From NCBI GenBank assembly GCA_031287395.1, contig JAITTA010000253.1:1-6779 (forward strand): 6,779 nt of DNA, read 5' to 3'. The notes beneath the pieces are model-generated. The model was not told the origin of the DNA. It made no database searches and saw only the letters and a list, made by a program, of their open reading frames with translations. The stretch is from Dysgonamonadaceae bacterium (GTDB taxonomy: Bacteria > Bacteroidota > Bacteroidia > Bacteroidales > Azobacteroidaceae). The position numbers and the translations under genes are program-made. Shown one piece after another: positions 6,281-6,779 of the stretch (position 1 is its first letter; every line of letters begins with the position of its first letter).

Positions 6281-6777
6281 TTTTTTCCCTTTTCCGGTAT
6301 CAATGGTTCTTCAATTGCAAATAACCGCGACAAAAAACGAAAGACATTCCCATCCACTGTCGGATAAGATTTGTTCCAGGCAAACGACACAATGGCCGAA
6401 GCCGTATATTCTCCTATCCCCTTCAGCCGGAGTATTTCAGAATATTCTTCGGGAAACTTACCGGAAAATTTGTCGACAATCATTCCCGCCGAAGCGTGGA
6501 GATTTCTGGCCCGGGAATAATAACCTAAACCTTGCCAGTATTTAAGCACCTCATCTTCTTCGGCCGACGCCAATGAAAAAACATCGGGAAACCGCTCTAT
6601 AAAACGCAGGTAGTAATTCAACCCCTGATCAACACGCGTCTGTTGCAAGATGATTTCCGAAATCCATATTTTATAAGGATCTGTTGTATTACGCCACGGC
6701 AAATCCCGTTTATTAAGTTGGTACCAGTCAATCAACTGGCCGGCTATTTGTTTTGAATATTCCTCTTCTTCACTCAT
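6253..6777 (-). CDS. mutY: MutY N-terminal part, frameshifted (catalytic domain)
   Basis: MutY is the adenine DNA glycosylase that removes A mispaired with 8-oxoguanine, preventing G:C to T:A mutations. This half carries the catalytic domain: LPWRNTTDPYKIWISEIILQQTRVDQ (26-51; a conserved block with Glu41 as the likely general acid), LGYYSRARNLH at 84-94, helix-hairpin-helix LKGIGEYTASAI at 118-129, and VDGNVFR at 141-147 with the catalytic Asp142. MutY-like sequence ends at GKK (164-166). The eight residues after that (CSRKRLVC) are out of frame, and the stop is at 6253-6255. Restoring one A in the seven-A run joins it to the downstream part as GKKMFTETA, which aligns with the family. The ATG at 6777 starts MSEEEEYSKQI; upstream sequence is outside the window. 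In this state the product is 174 residues without an iron-sulfur cluster. It may be a true break, a programmed or transcriptional slip, or a sequencing error. Confidence 0.9.
   Translation of the reverse strand: MSEEEEYSKQIAGQLIDWYQLNKRDLPWRNTTDPYKIWISEIILQQTRVDQGLNYYLRFIERFPDVFSLASAEEDEVLKYWQGLGYYSRARNLHASAGMIVDKFSGKFPEEYSEILRLKGIGEYTASAIVSFAWNKSYPTVDGNVFRFLSRLFAIEEPLIPEKGKKCSRKRLVC
6280..6286 (-). other. A AAA AAA slippery heptamer / frameshift point in mutY
   Basis: On the minus strand the mutY frame reads GGA AAA AAA TGT. The seven As form an in-phase X XXY YYZ slippery heptamer, and a -1 slip re-reads the last A to give AAA ATG TTC, which continues as MutY. An AAGGG lies immediately before it. 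A weak GCTG/CAGC hairpin with a 9-base loop starts roughly 20-25 bases after it. The Shine-Dalgarno-like sequence is closer than usual for stimulating -1 slippage, and the hairpin is small, so programmed frameshifting is not well supported. The run is also a classic indel or sequencing-error site. Confidence 0.6.
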
Positions 6778-6779
6778 AA

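Noticed and set aside
6225..6545. 106-codon plus-strand open frame across the mutY frameshift
   Set aside because: It is antisense to conserved MutY sequence; it gives no alternative explanation for the split gene.

Overview
The window looks like chromosomal core DNA from a member of the Bacteroidota, most likely a gut-type Bacteroidales. The genus is not determinable from sequence alone. The evidence is the gene set and order (mutY, ssb, gldE, gldD, phosphopantetheinyl transferase, then ligA and a DUF6913-like gene). The ssb promoter also matches the Bacteroidota -33/-7 consensus, and most starts lack a clear Shine-Dalgarno. GldD and GldE are Bacteroidota-specific markers. I see no sign of recent horizontal transfer: no integrase, transposase, tRNA, CRISPR array or phage gene, and coding density is very high.

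Every gene is on the minus strand, so transcription runs from high to low coordinates. At the right edge mutY (6777 to 5603) starts 2 bases inside the window. It is split by a -1 frameshift at a seven-A run near 6280-6286, and a hairpin overlaps its stop codon. A 111-bp gap holds a well-matched promoter for ssb (5491-5021). gldE (5007-3652), gldD (3655-3080) and an Sfp-type phosphopantetheinyl transferase (3087-2458) follow, with a 13-bp gap, a 4-bp overlap and an 8-bp overlap, which indicates one operon. After 79 bp comes ligA (2378-381), then 27 bp, then the N-terminal 117 codons of a DUF6913-like gene cut by the left edge. No gap without a gene exceeds 111 bp.

The genes fall into two groups. 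One is DNA maintenance: MutY removes A opposite 8-oxoG, SSB coats single strands, and LigA seals nicks. The other is the envelope pair GldE/GldD, linked in gliding Flavobacteriia to motility and type IX secretion. The phosphopantetheinyl transferase activates carrier proteins. I did not find an undescribed system. The most unusual feature is the mutY frameshift, which falls exactly on an A AAA AAA heptamer with conserved MutY sequence continuing in the -1 frame.
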